Origin: Bacteroidales bacterium UBA7574
GTDB taxonomy: Bacteria; Bacteroidota; Bacteroidia; Bacteroidales; Paludibacteraceae
Direction: 5' to 3'
Length of the DNA: 6,242 nucleotides
Assembly: GCA_002479035.1 (NCBI GenBank)
Contig: DLLA01000091.1
Span: 1 to 6,242, forward strand
Part shown: positions 1 through 6,116 of the stretch, piece after piece
How the letters are laid out: every line of letters starts with the position of its first letter
How positions within the stretch are numbered: the stretch's first letter is position 1
Made by a program: the position numbers and the translations under genes
Notes under the pieces: generated by a model
What the model was told of the DNA's origin: nothing
Databases searched by the model: none
Seen by the model: the letters and a program-made list of their open reading frames with translations, nothing else

Positions 1-571
1 GTGGCGTGACGGCATAGTCTTCTGCCAGACGAATGTCCTCGCAAGACTGGATACCGGATTGGCGATAGAAGTCTCCCCGATAAAACTTGTTCCAATGAGC
101 ACATTTGGCGGTATGCTGCAGGAGACCTTTGATATACGTCTGCTTGTCCGTGTAGCCTACCTGCTCGGTGATGATGCCATTGTCAGTAAGTACATTGGTA
201 TCGAAGAGGACAATGTCCGCCCTTGTTTGCAGGGCTTTGGCAGTCAGGTGGGCAATGGCATCCAATGACAGGTAATCGTCGGAATCCACATGAAGAATAT
301 ACTCTCCGGTGCTGTGTGCGATTGCGGTGTTGCGCGCAGCAGACAGCCCTTTGTTCTGCGGATGGTGGATGATACGGACGGCAGATTTGCGGAGAGGATA
401 GCGGTTGATGACCGTGTTGAGTACGGCAATGGAGTCGTCGCGCGTGGCATCGTTGACGAAGATGTACTCGATGTTGCCGTAGGTCTGCTCGAAAAGGCTG
501 ATTGCACAACGCTCGATGTATTGTTCGACGCCGTAGACGGGTACCAAGATACTTACTTTTGGGTTAGTCAT
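1..571 (-). CDS. GT2-family glycosyltransferase, 3' end cut by window edge
   Basis: Only the first 190 residues are present; the reading frame is open to the window edge. This is a GT-A fold inverting glycosyltransferase (GT2), which transfers a sugar from a nucleotide-sugar to a growing surface glycan at the cytoplasmic side of the membrane. Visible in order: the N-terminal strand and VSILVPVYGVEQYI (residues 6-19); the nucleotide-binding VNDATRDDS (39-47), where N40 replaces the more usual first Asp; NKGLSAARN (73-81); the metal-binding VDSDDY (95-100); a WNKFYR motif (160-165) typical of capsular GT2 enzymes; and LAEDY (182-186), whose Glu-Asp is the likely catalytic base region. No membrane segment appears in the part seen. 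The start codon overlaps the stop of the LicD gene in ATGACTAA, so translation is probably coupled. Donor and acceptor sugars cannot be told from sequence. Confidence 0.93.
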   Translation of the reverse strand, partial: MTNPKVSILVPVYGVEQYIERCAISLFEQTYGNIEYIFVNDATRDDSIAVLNTVINRYPLRKSAVRIIHHPQNKGLSAARNTAIAHSTGEYILHVDSDDYLSLDAIAHLTAKALQTRADIVLFDTNVLTDNGIITEQVGYTDKQTYIKGLLQHTAKCAHWNKFYRGDFYRQSGIQSCEDIRLAEDYAVTP

Positions 572-1349
572 AGAACTCAATGCGGCTGGTGTGGGTGGCA
601 CGTTTGTCCTCAGGGGGGATTTGCATATAGTCGCCATAGATGGCGCGCAGAAAACCATCGGGATTGGCAGGTCCGAGGAGCGTGTGCCCTTCGAACTCAA
701 TATCGCGGACAGGAAAAATGTCAGATTCCTTTTCCTCTATTGTAAACGCCCAACCGTAGATGTCGCCCCATGTATGAGTATGTAGCAGTTTGGTCCACAG
801 ACGGATACAGGCTATCCACAGTTTGGCCGGGTAGTAACATACATATCCGAGGAAACGGTCGAGCAGACGATTGCTGTACCGGCTTCGCCCCCATATACAA
901 TGGCGATAGAGATAATTGATGGGGTATTGGTTCTTGGCAGAGATTATCTCCTCCATGGGTATGATGTCAATGTATATTCCGCGCTCTTTCAGTTGGCGAG
1001 AGTCAGGCTCATCAAAGAGGGAGTGCTTGTCGCGCACTTTGGCTATCGCCATGCAGAAGTGCGGGTCGGTGGTCATGTCCTGATAGCAAAAGCGTTCAGG
1101 GAGTTCGTGTTGGAGCACCTTGCGTATGCGCGGTATATCGGATGTGCGGACGGCGATGTCCATATCATCGTCCCAAGGAATGAAACCGTGGTGACGAACT
1201 GCGCCCAACAGGGTGCCGCCATGCAGCCAATAATCAATATGATGACGGCGGAAAATCCCGTCCACAGCAACCAAAATGTCCAACATACGTAGTTGCGCCC
1301 TACGCAAGAGGGAGCCTTCGGGGTTGTATTTTTGTCTTAAATCTTCCAT
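564..1349 (-). CDS. LicD-family phosphocholine/phospho-amino-alcohol transferase
   Basis: A complete 261-aa LicD-family protein, the usual length for bacterial members. The family belongs to the nucleotidyltransferase fold superfamily. Its best known members move phosphocholine from CDP-choline to a sugar of teichoic acid or lipo-oligosaccharide in the cytoplasm; others act on different phospho-alcohols. The signature is nearly perfect: HGGTLLGAVRHHG (residues 43-55) followed by FIPWDDDMDIA (56-66), with metal-binding acidic residues D60-D62 and D64. The second core strand GIYIDIIPM (124-132) and the family C-terminal block around DIEFEGHTLLGP (216-227) and FLRAIYGDYMQIPP (233-246) are also intact. 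The gene starts 30 nt after the AlbA_2 ATPase stop behind an A-rich leader without a clear Shine-Dalgarno sequence. Its stop overlaps the GT2 start. The nearby LicC-like nucleotidyltransferase fusion is its likely source of CDP-activated donor. The donor's identity is inferred, not shown. Confidence 0.95.
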   Translation of the reverse strand: MEDLRQKYNPEGSLLRRAQLRMLDILVAVDGIFRRHHIDYWLHGGTLLGAVRHHGFIPWDDDMDIAVRTSDIPRIRKVLQHELPERFCYQDMTTDPHFCMAIAKVRDKHSLFDEPDSRQLKERGIYIDIIPMEEIISAKNQYPINYLYRHCIWGRSRYSNRLLDRFLGYVCYYPAKLWIACIRLWTKLLHTHTWGDIYGWAFTIEEKESDIFPVRDIEFEGHTLLGPANPDGFLRAIYGDYMQIPPEDKRATHTSRIEFYD

Positions 1350-1379
1350 GTTCGTTTTGTATTGTTAGTTGGTGAGTGA

Positions 1380-3236
1380 TTATTCCCGTTGGGAATTGTC
1401 TTTGCGGCGATAACGCTGGCGAGGGTGATGGGGGTGAGGATACTTTTGGTCTAACATGCGTTCCATTGTGGGCAATATTCTATTGCGAATGTGCTCCTTC
1501 CTCACATGAAGATAAGCAGCCATTTCTTCTATTGTCCGCCAATCCGAACAATAGTCAAGAATCATTTGCTGACGTTGCGCAAGGGACATTCGTTTAGGTC
1601 TCGAGGTTGTAACATTAGCACTTGAGGTTGTAACATTAGCGTCTGAGGTTGCAACATTAGCGTTCGAGGTTGCAACATTAGGGCTTGAGGTTGCAACATT
1701 AGAGCCTGAGGTTGCAACATTAGAGTCCAAGGTTGCACTTGGCAGATAGTATATAGTGCCTTTGCCGTGACCTTCGGAGATGAGAAGGTGGTTCTTGCAC
1801 ATTGTATGCAGCATCGTGCTGATGTCTGCTTTGTGAATACCAAGAACGAATTGCAGGTATTCGTTGGAAACCGCTTCATCGGTGGCTGCAGAGGCAAGTG
1901 TCAGCAGTTGATGGCGCGGCAACTCCAATACATTTGCGCCAAAGAGGGCTACTAATTTTTCCTTGGTGCTATCGTCCAGAAGAGACTCCATCTTCATGGT
2001 CAGTACCACTTTGTTGGGGTGCGCCTGCTCTATCAACATCGGCTTCGCCCATTTGAGAGAGTCCCAACCGTGCATAATCTTATCGGAACCGCTACCCGCT
2101 TTTTCGGCAGAACCGAGGAAAGCAAACATCGTCTGCAAGTAGCGATTGCGGCATACACTCTCGCCGCCTTTGTAGTATTGAGGAATGGAGATGAGTAACG
2201 TCCCCGGATTGGAGAATACAATCTTGGTGGGGTATTTGTACACGTTTAACGACGTGTTCTGCGAGTAATCGGCATGCACAAGCGCATTGGTAAATGCCTC
2301 ACGTACAGCCACATGCGCCGCTGTTTCGTTAATGCGCGTGTTGCCTTCCAATGTGAACGGCTTGGGCAGGAAACCCTGTAGGATAGGGAGTACTTTCCAA
2401 TAGAACTGGAACAGGTTGGACTCCCAGTTGCCATCGGGACAGATACGGTTTATCCAGCGTCCTGCTTTGGTTTCTATTTCCTGATAGTCAGGGAAATAGT
2501 TAGGACACGCATCGGTGAGTGCGCTGTAGGTTCCGAACATCAACAACCCTGCTAACGTCAAGCCGCTTTGCCCTGTCTCACGGTCGGTACGGAAGACATT
2601 GATTTTCCTCAGAAATTCCTCTTCAGAGAGTCTGTTCCACACATGGTCGGGGTTGGACTGCTGAAAGAGACGGCGATATTGCTGAATGGTGGTGCTATCG
2701 AGGTCCTGAATGGAGTAGTTCTTCAGAATACGCCCGTCGGCAGATACACCCGTATTGGCATCTGCGAACATACTGCGGATTTCCTCGGGCGTACAATGGT
2801 AATCACCGTCAATGTCCCTGCGGTAGGTGCCGGTATAGGGGTCGCGTCCGCAATAGACAGGTCGCAAGGAGCGGTCGGCACGCGGTATGTAGAATACGAG
2901 GAAATACGCTCCGCGATATTGCACAATATGCACATTGTTTTCTTGCAGCAGGGGGATACTGACCTTCTCCCGATTGTGCATCATATTGAAGAAATCCCGC
3001 TGGTATTTCTCAGCAGTGGCTAAATCAAGCCCATCTAACACACAATGGGTTGGCAGTTCCTTGACACCAAAAACAATGGTGCCGCCTTTCGTGTTGGCAA
3101 AGGAAGAATATGTCTCCCAAAAGGATTGCGGGAAACCACCCAATGCCGTCTTGTACTCCAACTCATCGGACTCTTGGTCAATGACCAAAGGATCCACGAT
3201 GGAGAACAGGTCGTCGTATGTGATTGGTTGTTTCAT
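1380..3236 (-). CDS. AlbA_2/Schlafen-like ATP-binding protein with repeat linker and C-terminal HTH
   Basis: A 618-aa protein of the AlbA_2 (Schlafen-like, divergent AAA_4) plus HATPase_c_4 type, often annotated as an ATP-binding protein or putative transcriptional regulator. The N-terminal domain (about residues 20-155) carries the ELEYKTALGG segment (25-34) and SFANTKGGTIVFGV (45-58). A GHKL-type ATPase domain follows (about 300-415), with the N-box-like REAFTNALVHADYS (312-325), FSNPG (341-345) and GSGSDKI (381-387). A winged-helix-like region lies at about 425-498. Next come six 7-residue repeats, NVATS or NVTTS plus two variable residues (506-547), and a second helix-turn-helix-like stretch at about 553-590 (SLAQRQQMILDY, TIEEMAAYLHVRKEHI). 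The tail is very basic and His/Arg-rich. The start ATG lies within the stop of the OCD-like gene (ATGA, 4-nt overlap), indicating coupling. DNA- or RNA-binding regulation fits the domains; a nuclease or defence role is an alternative. Target unknown. Confidence 0.85.
   Translation of the reverse strand: MKQPITYDDLFSIVDPLVIDQESDELEYKTALGGFPQSFWETYSSFANTKGGTIVFGVKELPTHCVLDGLDLATAEKYQRDFFNMMHNREKVSIPLLQENNVHIVQYRGAYFLVFYIPRADRSLRPVYCGRDPYTGTYRRDIDGDYHCTPEEIRSMFADANTGVSADGRILKNYSIQDLDSTTIQQYRRLFQQSNPDHVWNRLSEEEFLRKINVFRTDRETGQSGLTLAGLLMFGTYSALTDACPNYFPDYQEIETKAGRWINRICPDGNWESNLFQFYWKVLPILQGFLPKPFTLEGNTRINETAAHVAVREAFTNALVHADYSQNTSLNVYKYPTKIVFSNPGTLLISIPQYYKGGESVCRNRYLQTMFAFLGSAEKAGSGSDKIMHGWDSLKWAKPMLIEQAHPNKVVLTMKMESLLDDSTKEKLVALFGANVLELPRHQLLTLASAATDEAVSNEYLQFVLGIHKADISTMLHTMCKNHLLISEGHGKGTIYYLPSATLDSNVATSGSNVATSSPNVATSNANVATSDANVTTSSANVTTSRPKRMSLAQRQQMILDYCSDWRTIEEMAAYLHVRKEHIRNRILPTMERMLDQKYPHPHHPRQRYRRKDNSQRE
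1596..1742 (-). repeat. In-frame 21-bp tandem repeat (six clear units plus one degenerate)
   Basis: Within the AlbA_2 ATPase gene, six contiguous 21-bp units (1596-1721) encode NVATS/NVTTS followed by GS, SP, NA, DA, SA and RP. A seventh, degenerate unit (1722-1742) encodes PSATLDS. The core AATGTTGCAACCTC is almost invariant at the DNA level, while the last six bases of each unit vary. Four units contain the perfect 8-bp palindrome GTTGCAAC, at 1648-1655, 1669-1676, 1690-1697 and 1711-1718, exactly 21 bp apart (about two helical turns). The two units nearest the 3' end have GTTACAAC instead. Because 21 is a multiple of 3, copy-number change would alter linker length without a frameshift. The protein linker is Ser/Thr/Asn-rich and probably flexible. 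Confidence 0.95.
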
Positions 3237-4132
3237 TTTTGAAGCATTGCGTATATCTTGTTGGCAAAGTAGATGTCGTGTAGTCCGAGACCGATGTTGT
3301 AGGAAAGGATGCGTTCGGTATCGGATTGGCGGGCAGGGACTTTTCCTAATAATACTTCGCTTAATTCGTTGAACCTGCGGAACTGATTGAAATACTTGAA
3401 TTGGCAGATATGTCCTCTGTCGTCGGCAAATACATGGTCGAAGAACAAGTCACAGTTCTGGAAACCGCGTGTATGGATAGGGACAACCAAAACACCTTCC
3501 TTATATAAGGTGTCGTCAGGGCAGAAGAATTCGGGCATCTCCGTTACGGCGGACACGAGGACATCTGTATCGCGCACCAAGTCGTTGTGCGTATCAACTA
3601 TCTCAAAGGTTATGTTTTTCGCAGCGAACTCTGCCGCAAACCGTTCCGCTTGGTCTTTGTAGCGCAGCAGTTTGCAAGTGATATGCCGACCAAGAGGTAA
3701 GATGGCTTGCAGGCATTGCATGGTGGCGTGTGCAGTACTCCCTAATCCCACAAAAGCGTAGGTTTGTGCGGTGGCTGATTGCAAGGTTTGTATGGCTAAG
3801 GCAGCCACCGCGCCTGTGCGCATTTGGGTAATCCAATCGGCTTCCATAAAGGCAAGCAATTCGCCTGTGGAGGCTTGATAAAGCAACAGGTCGGAGTGCA
3901 AAGAGGGCTTCTTGCCTGCAATGCGGGATACCACTTTGACCCCGAATCGGTCGTATTGCGGCGGCAGCAGGCAAGGCATCGTGTTGAAGAAATCTGCGCC
4001 TTGGGGGTGCAAACTGATTTTGGGAGGGAGTTGCGCCTCATACTTGCAGCAGAAAGACTCCCGCACCCACTCCACACATTGTGCGGGGGTGATGTTCAAA
4101 TCCTGTATTTGTAGGTTACTTATTTGCTTCAT
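3233..4132 (-). CDS. Ornithine cyclodeaminase/mu-crystallin family protein (divergent)
   Basis: A complete 299-aa member of the OCD/mu-crystallin family, close to the normal length of 300-350. The family are NAD(P)-dependent enzymes acting on amino or imino acids: ornithine cyclodeaminase, archaeal alanine dehydrogenase, ketimine reductase, and SbnB-type enzymes. Visible: PPKISLHP (36-43); FGVKVVSR (63-70), with K66 matching the conserved active-site Lys; TGELLAFMEADWITQMRTGAVAALA (89-113), with R105 matching the substrate-carboxylate Arg; the Rossmann loop GLGSTAHA (129-136); and NIGLGLHDIYFA (279-290). Two positions depart from true ornithine cyclodeaminase. The Glu before MP is replaced by Asn (N50 in FFNTMP). 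The stretch usually containing the catalytic Asp and PGKTEL reads VVPIHTRGFQNCDLFF (216-231). Ornithine is therefore unlikely as substrate. The gene follows a 180-bp repeat-bearing gap and its stop overlaps the ATPase start. Confidence 0.88.
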   Translation of the reverse strand: MKQISNLQIQDLNITPAQCVEWVRESFCCKYEAQLPPKISLHPQGADFFNTMPCLLPPQYDRFGVKVVSRIAGKKPSLHSDLLLYQASTGELLAFMEADWITQMRTGAVAALAIQTLQSATAQTYAFVGLGSTAHATMQCLQAILPLGRHITCKLLRYKDQAERFAAEFAAKNITFEIVDTHNDLVRDTDVLVSAVTEMPEFFCPDDTLYKEGVLVVPIHTRGFQNCDLFFDHVFADDRGHICQFKYFNQFRRFNELSEVLLGKVPARQSDTERILSYNIGLGLHDIYFANKIYAMLQK

Positions 4133-4165
4133 TGCATTGCCGTTTCTTGTTGATGTCTGTTTTCT

Positions 4166-4231
4166 ATCCCTTGCTCATCCCTTGCTGAATCACATACTAA
4201 TCACATACTAATCGCATACTAATCTCATACA
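4166..4231. repeat. Six contiguous 11-bp direct repeat units in the intergenic gap
   Basis: On the plus strand the units are atcccttgctc (4166), atcccttgctg (4177), aatcacatact (4188), aatcacatact (4199), aatcgcatact (4210) and aatctcataca (4221). There are thus two copies of one 11-mer followed without a break by four of another. On the coding (minus) strand the second type reads AGTATGYGATT. The period is close to one helical turn, placing every unit on the same DNA face. The array sits 34 bp upstream of the OCD-like gene start. Possible roles are protein-binding sites controlling the downstream genes, or part of a dispersed intergenic repeat; neither is shown here. Confidence 0.85.
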
Positions 4232-4268
4232 CTTGACACGAGAAAGACTCGACTTTTATTCGACCATT

Positions 4269-4289
4269 GACGATGCGAGCCGCATCGTC
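4269..4289. other. Perfect 9-bp inverted repeat with 3-nt loop after the fusion gene
   Basis: GACGATGCG pairs with CGCATCGTC around the loop AGC (plus-strand reading), starting 23 nt past the fusion gene's stop. It is a strong stem and could act as a transcript-end or processing hairpin for the upstream gene. No run of U follows it on the coding strand (AATGGTCGAATAAAAG comes next), nor on the plus strand, so it is not a standard intrinsic terminator. The rest of the 4133-4312 gap holds the 11-bp array and no gene I can support. I saw no TTTG / TAnnTTTG promoter there. Confidence 0.6.
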
Positions 4290-4312
4290 CCCCATGTGTT
4301 CCCTTGACCATC

Positions 4313-6115
4313 TTAGAGAGAGGGACAAGAGAAGGTTCGCAGGGCGTTGAGCAGTTGGTCGTTGTCCTCGGTGTTGCGGACTGCCAAGCGGATATAGTTG
4401 CCGTGGCACTTGGCGGAGCAGTCCTTGATGAGGATGTTGTGCTGTTTGAGCAGTTGGACTGCCAGTTCGCGGGGCGTGCGGGGCGGCAGCACCTCGCAGA
4501 GCACATAGTTGGCTTCGGAAGGCAGGACACGCAGATAGGGAATGGTGTGCAACTGCCCGACAAAGCGTGTGCGCTCGGTGCGGAAATCGTCCATCGCCTG
4601 TTGGTAGGCTCGCTCGTATTTGCCGAGGATCTGGAGGAAAAACTCGGCGAAGGAGTTGATGTTCCATATCGGCGTGGTGTGGCGTATATGGGTCATCAGC
4701 GATTGGTTGGCGGTTGCCAACACGCCGAGACGCAGTCCGGGAACGCCGTAGGACTTGGAGATGCTCTTGATAACGACCAACTTGTCAAAGCGTTGCAGTA
4801 GGTCGTTGTTGAGGAAAGTGGGGTGCTCGTCGGAGAAATCGATGAAACTCTCGTCCAAGATGAGTACGATGTCGCGCTGTTGGCACCACTCTATGAGGCG
4901 GAGGCAGTCGGCGTAAGGGATATAATTGCCCGATGGGTTGTCGGGGTTGATAAGCACAAGCGACCAGATGTTCTTGTCGGCAAAATAGGTCATCAGGTCG
5001 TCCGCCGTGTAGGAGAAATCGGGTGCAGCGGTCTGATATACAACCACTTGTTCGGGCATAAGCCGGTTGGGGTACTCCTCGAAAGTGGGACGGATAACGC
5101 CTACTTTGCCGAGTACCTGCTCGGACAGCACTTTGATTAACTCGGCGGCTCCGTTTCCGACGGTGATGTAGTCTTGTTTGACGCCGAAATCCTTGGCTAC
5201 CAATAAGTTATTTACCCGTTGACCCGACGGGTACTCGGTGAGCAGACGCGTGAAATTGGCAGAGAGTTCGTCCTGCAAACGCTGGTTGGGGAAATAGGGA
5301 TTGACGAGGTAGCAGAAGTCCAAGATGTGCGGATAACGCCAATAACCGCCGTAGCGGGCGCAGAGGAGGTCGTATTGGCGGTCGGTGAAGATGGACTCGG
5401 CAATGTCAAGGTCCTGAATATCATCGATTTCGTACCATTGCTCGCCGTTGAGAGGCAAGGCACGCATACCCGAATTGTCCAGCATGGTGATGACGCGGAG
5501 CACCTGCTCGTAGTACTCGTTGCGCCCCAATGCCGTGCAGTACGCCTCGAGGAACGGCACGTACATATTGGTGGAGAAGTCGCGCGAGAACTTGTAGATA
5601 TTGACGGTTTTGTAGTACTGCGGTATCTCCTCGTAGCGGAATTGCGAGTTGGGGATGAAACGCAGGATACGGTTTTCGTTGTCCAAGGTGACGACGGTGC
5701 CGTCCATCCAACTCTCGAACTTGTCCACGAGGGCGAGGTTGGGATAGGGATGGCTGACCAACTTGTTGATGACAGCATCCTCCATAATGATGTCGGACTC
5801 GAAGAGCAGCGTGTCCTCCGCACAGAGGTAGTCCTTCGCCATGTAGAGGGAGTAGATGTTGTTGGTCTTGTCATATATGGTATTTTCGACGAACTCGATG
5901 GGCGTGGCGGTGGGGAGCGTGGCGAGGTAGTCGCGCAGTTCCTGCGCCTTGTAGCCGATGACCATCACGATGCGCGAGAGGTGCTGGCGGTCTAATTGAC
6001 GGAGCAACCGCGAGATGAGCGTCTCGCCGCCGACCTCAATCATACATTTGGTGTTGCCCTTGGTCAGATCGCCGAGACGCTTGCCCATTCCTGCTGCTAA
6101 AATGATTGCTTGCAT
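4313..6115 (-). CDS. Bifunctional LicC-like nucleotidyltransferase / HisC-CobD-like PLP enzyme fusion
   Basis: A 600-aa two-domain enzyme. Residues 1 to about 245 are a nucleotidyltransferase of the LicC type: LAAGMGKRLGDLTKGNTK (6-23), with the P-loop-like AAGMGKR and K23; ESDII (106-110), with metal-binding D108; SWMDGTVV (135-142); and WYEIDDIQDLDIAE (227-240). Residues from about 258 to the end are a fold-type I class I/II PLP enzyme resembling histidinol-phosphate aminotransferase and threonine-phosphate decarboxylase CobD: VGNGAAELI (319-327), NPDNPSGN (390-397), DESFIDF (421-427, D421 contacting PLP), SISKSYGVPGLRLG (451-464, K454 as Schiff-base Lys), and YIRLAVR (574-580). The likely job is to form an amino-alcohol phosphate and activate it with CTP for LicD. 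The ATG at 6115 is chosen over an in-frame one at 6226 because MQAIILAAG is the normal family N-terminus and the extra 37 codons overlap the upstream gene. It lies 1 nt after the upstream stop, so translation is probably coupled. Confidence 0.93.
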   Translation of the reverse strand: MQAIILAAGMGKRLGDLTKGNTKCMIEVGGETLISRLLRQLDRQHLSRIVMVIGYKAQELRDYLATLPTATPIEFVENTIYDKTNNIYSLYMAKDYLCAEDTLLFESDIIMEDAVINKLVSHPYPNLALVDKFESWMDGTVVTLDNENRILRFIPNSQFRYEEIPQYYKTVNIYKFSRDFSTNMYVPFLEAYCTALGRNEYYEQVLRVITMLDNSGMRALPLNGEQWYEIDDIQDLDIAESIFTDRQYDLLCARYGGYWRYPHILDFCYLVNPYFPNQRLQDELSANFTRLLTEYPSGQRVNNLLVAKDFGVKQDYITVGNGAAELIKVLSEQVLGKVGVIRPTFEEYPNRLMPEQVVVYQTAAPDFSYTADDLMTYFADKNIWSLVLINPDNPSGNYIPYADCLRLIEWCQQRDIVLILDESFIDFSDEHPTFLNNDLLQRFDKLVVIKSISKSYGVPGLRLGVLATANQSLMTHIRHTTPIWNINSFAEFFLQILGKYERAYQQAMDDFRTERTRFVGQLHTIPYLRVLPSEANYVLCEVLPPRTPRELAVQLLKQHNILIKDCSAKCHGNYIRLAVRNTEDNDQLLNALRTFSCPSL

Positions 6116-6116
6116 A

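Noticed and set aside
290..745. Plus-strand open frame of 151 codons across the GT2/LicD junction
   Set aside because: It is antisense to two well-supported genes and shows no domain or plausible translation start context.
1383..1397. Inverted repeat ATTCCC-GTT-GGGAAT at the end of the AlbA_2 ATPase gene as a terminator
   Set aside because: The stem is only 6 bp, lies within the last codons, and has no U-run after it. The LicD gene follows 30 nt on, so termination is unlikely.
1562..1897. Minus-strand frame of 111 codons with repeated LMLQPQ peptides
   Set aside because: It is the alternative frame of the 21-bp repeat in the AlbA_2 ATPase gene. The main frame has intact domains on both sides.
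4166..4231. CRISPR-like array
   Set aside because: The units are 11 bp and contiguous with no spacers, and no cas genes are present.
4197..4667. Minus-strand frame of 156 codons, ending in the 11-bp repeats, including a 32-codon piece from an internal ATG in the gap
   Set aside because: Most of it is an out-of-frame shadow of the PLP domain. Its last part simply reads through the hairpin and repeat array, so it is better explained as noncoding repeat DNA.
5219..5995. Plus-strand open frame of 258 codons opposite the fusion gene
   Set aside because: It is antisense to a protein with clear catalytic motifs, and its translation shows no recognisable domain. It arises from the codon pattern of the true gene.
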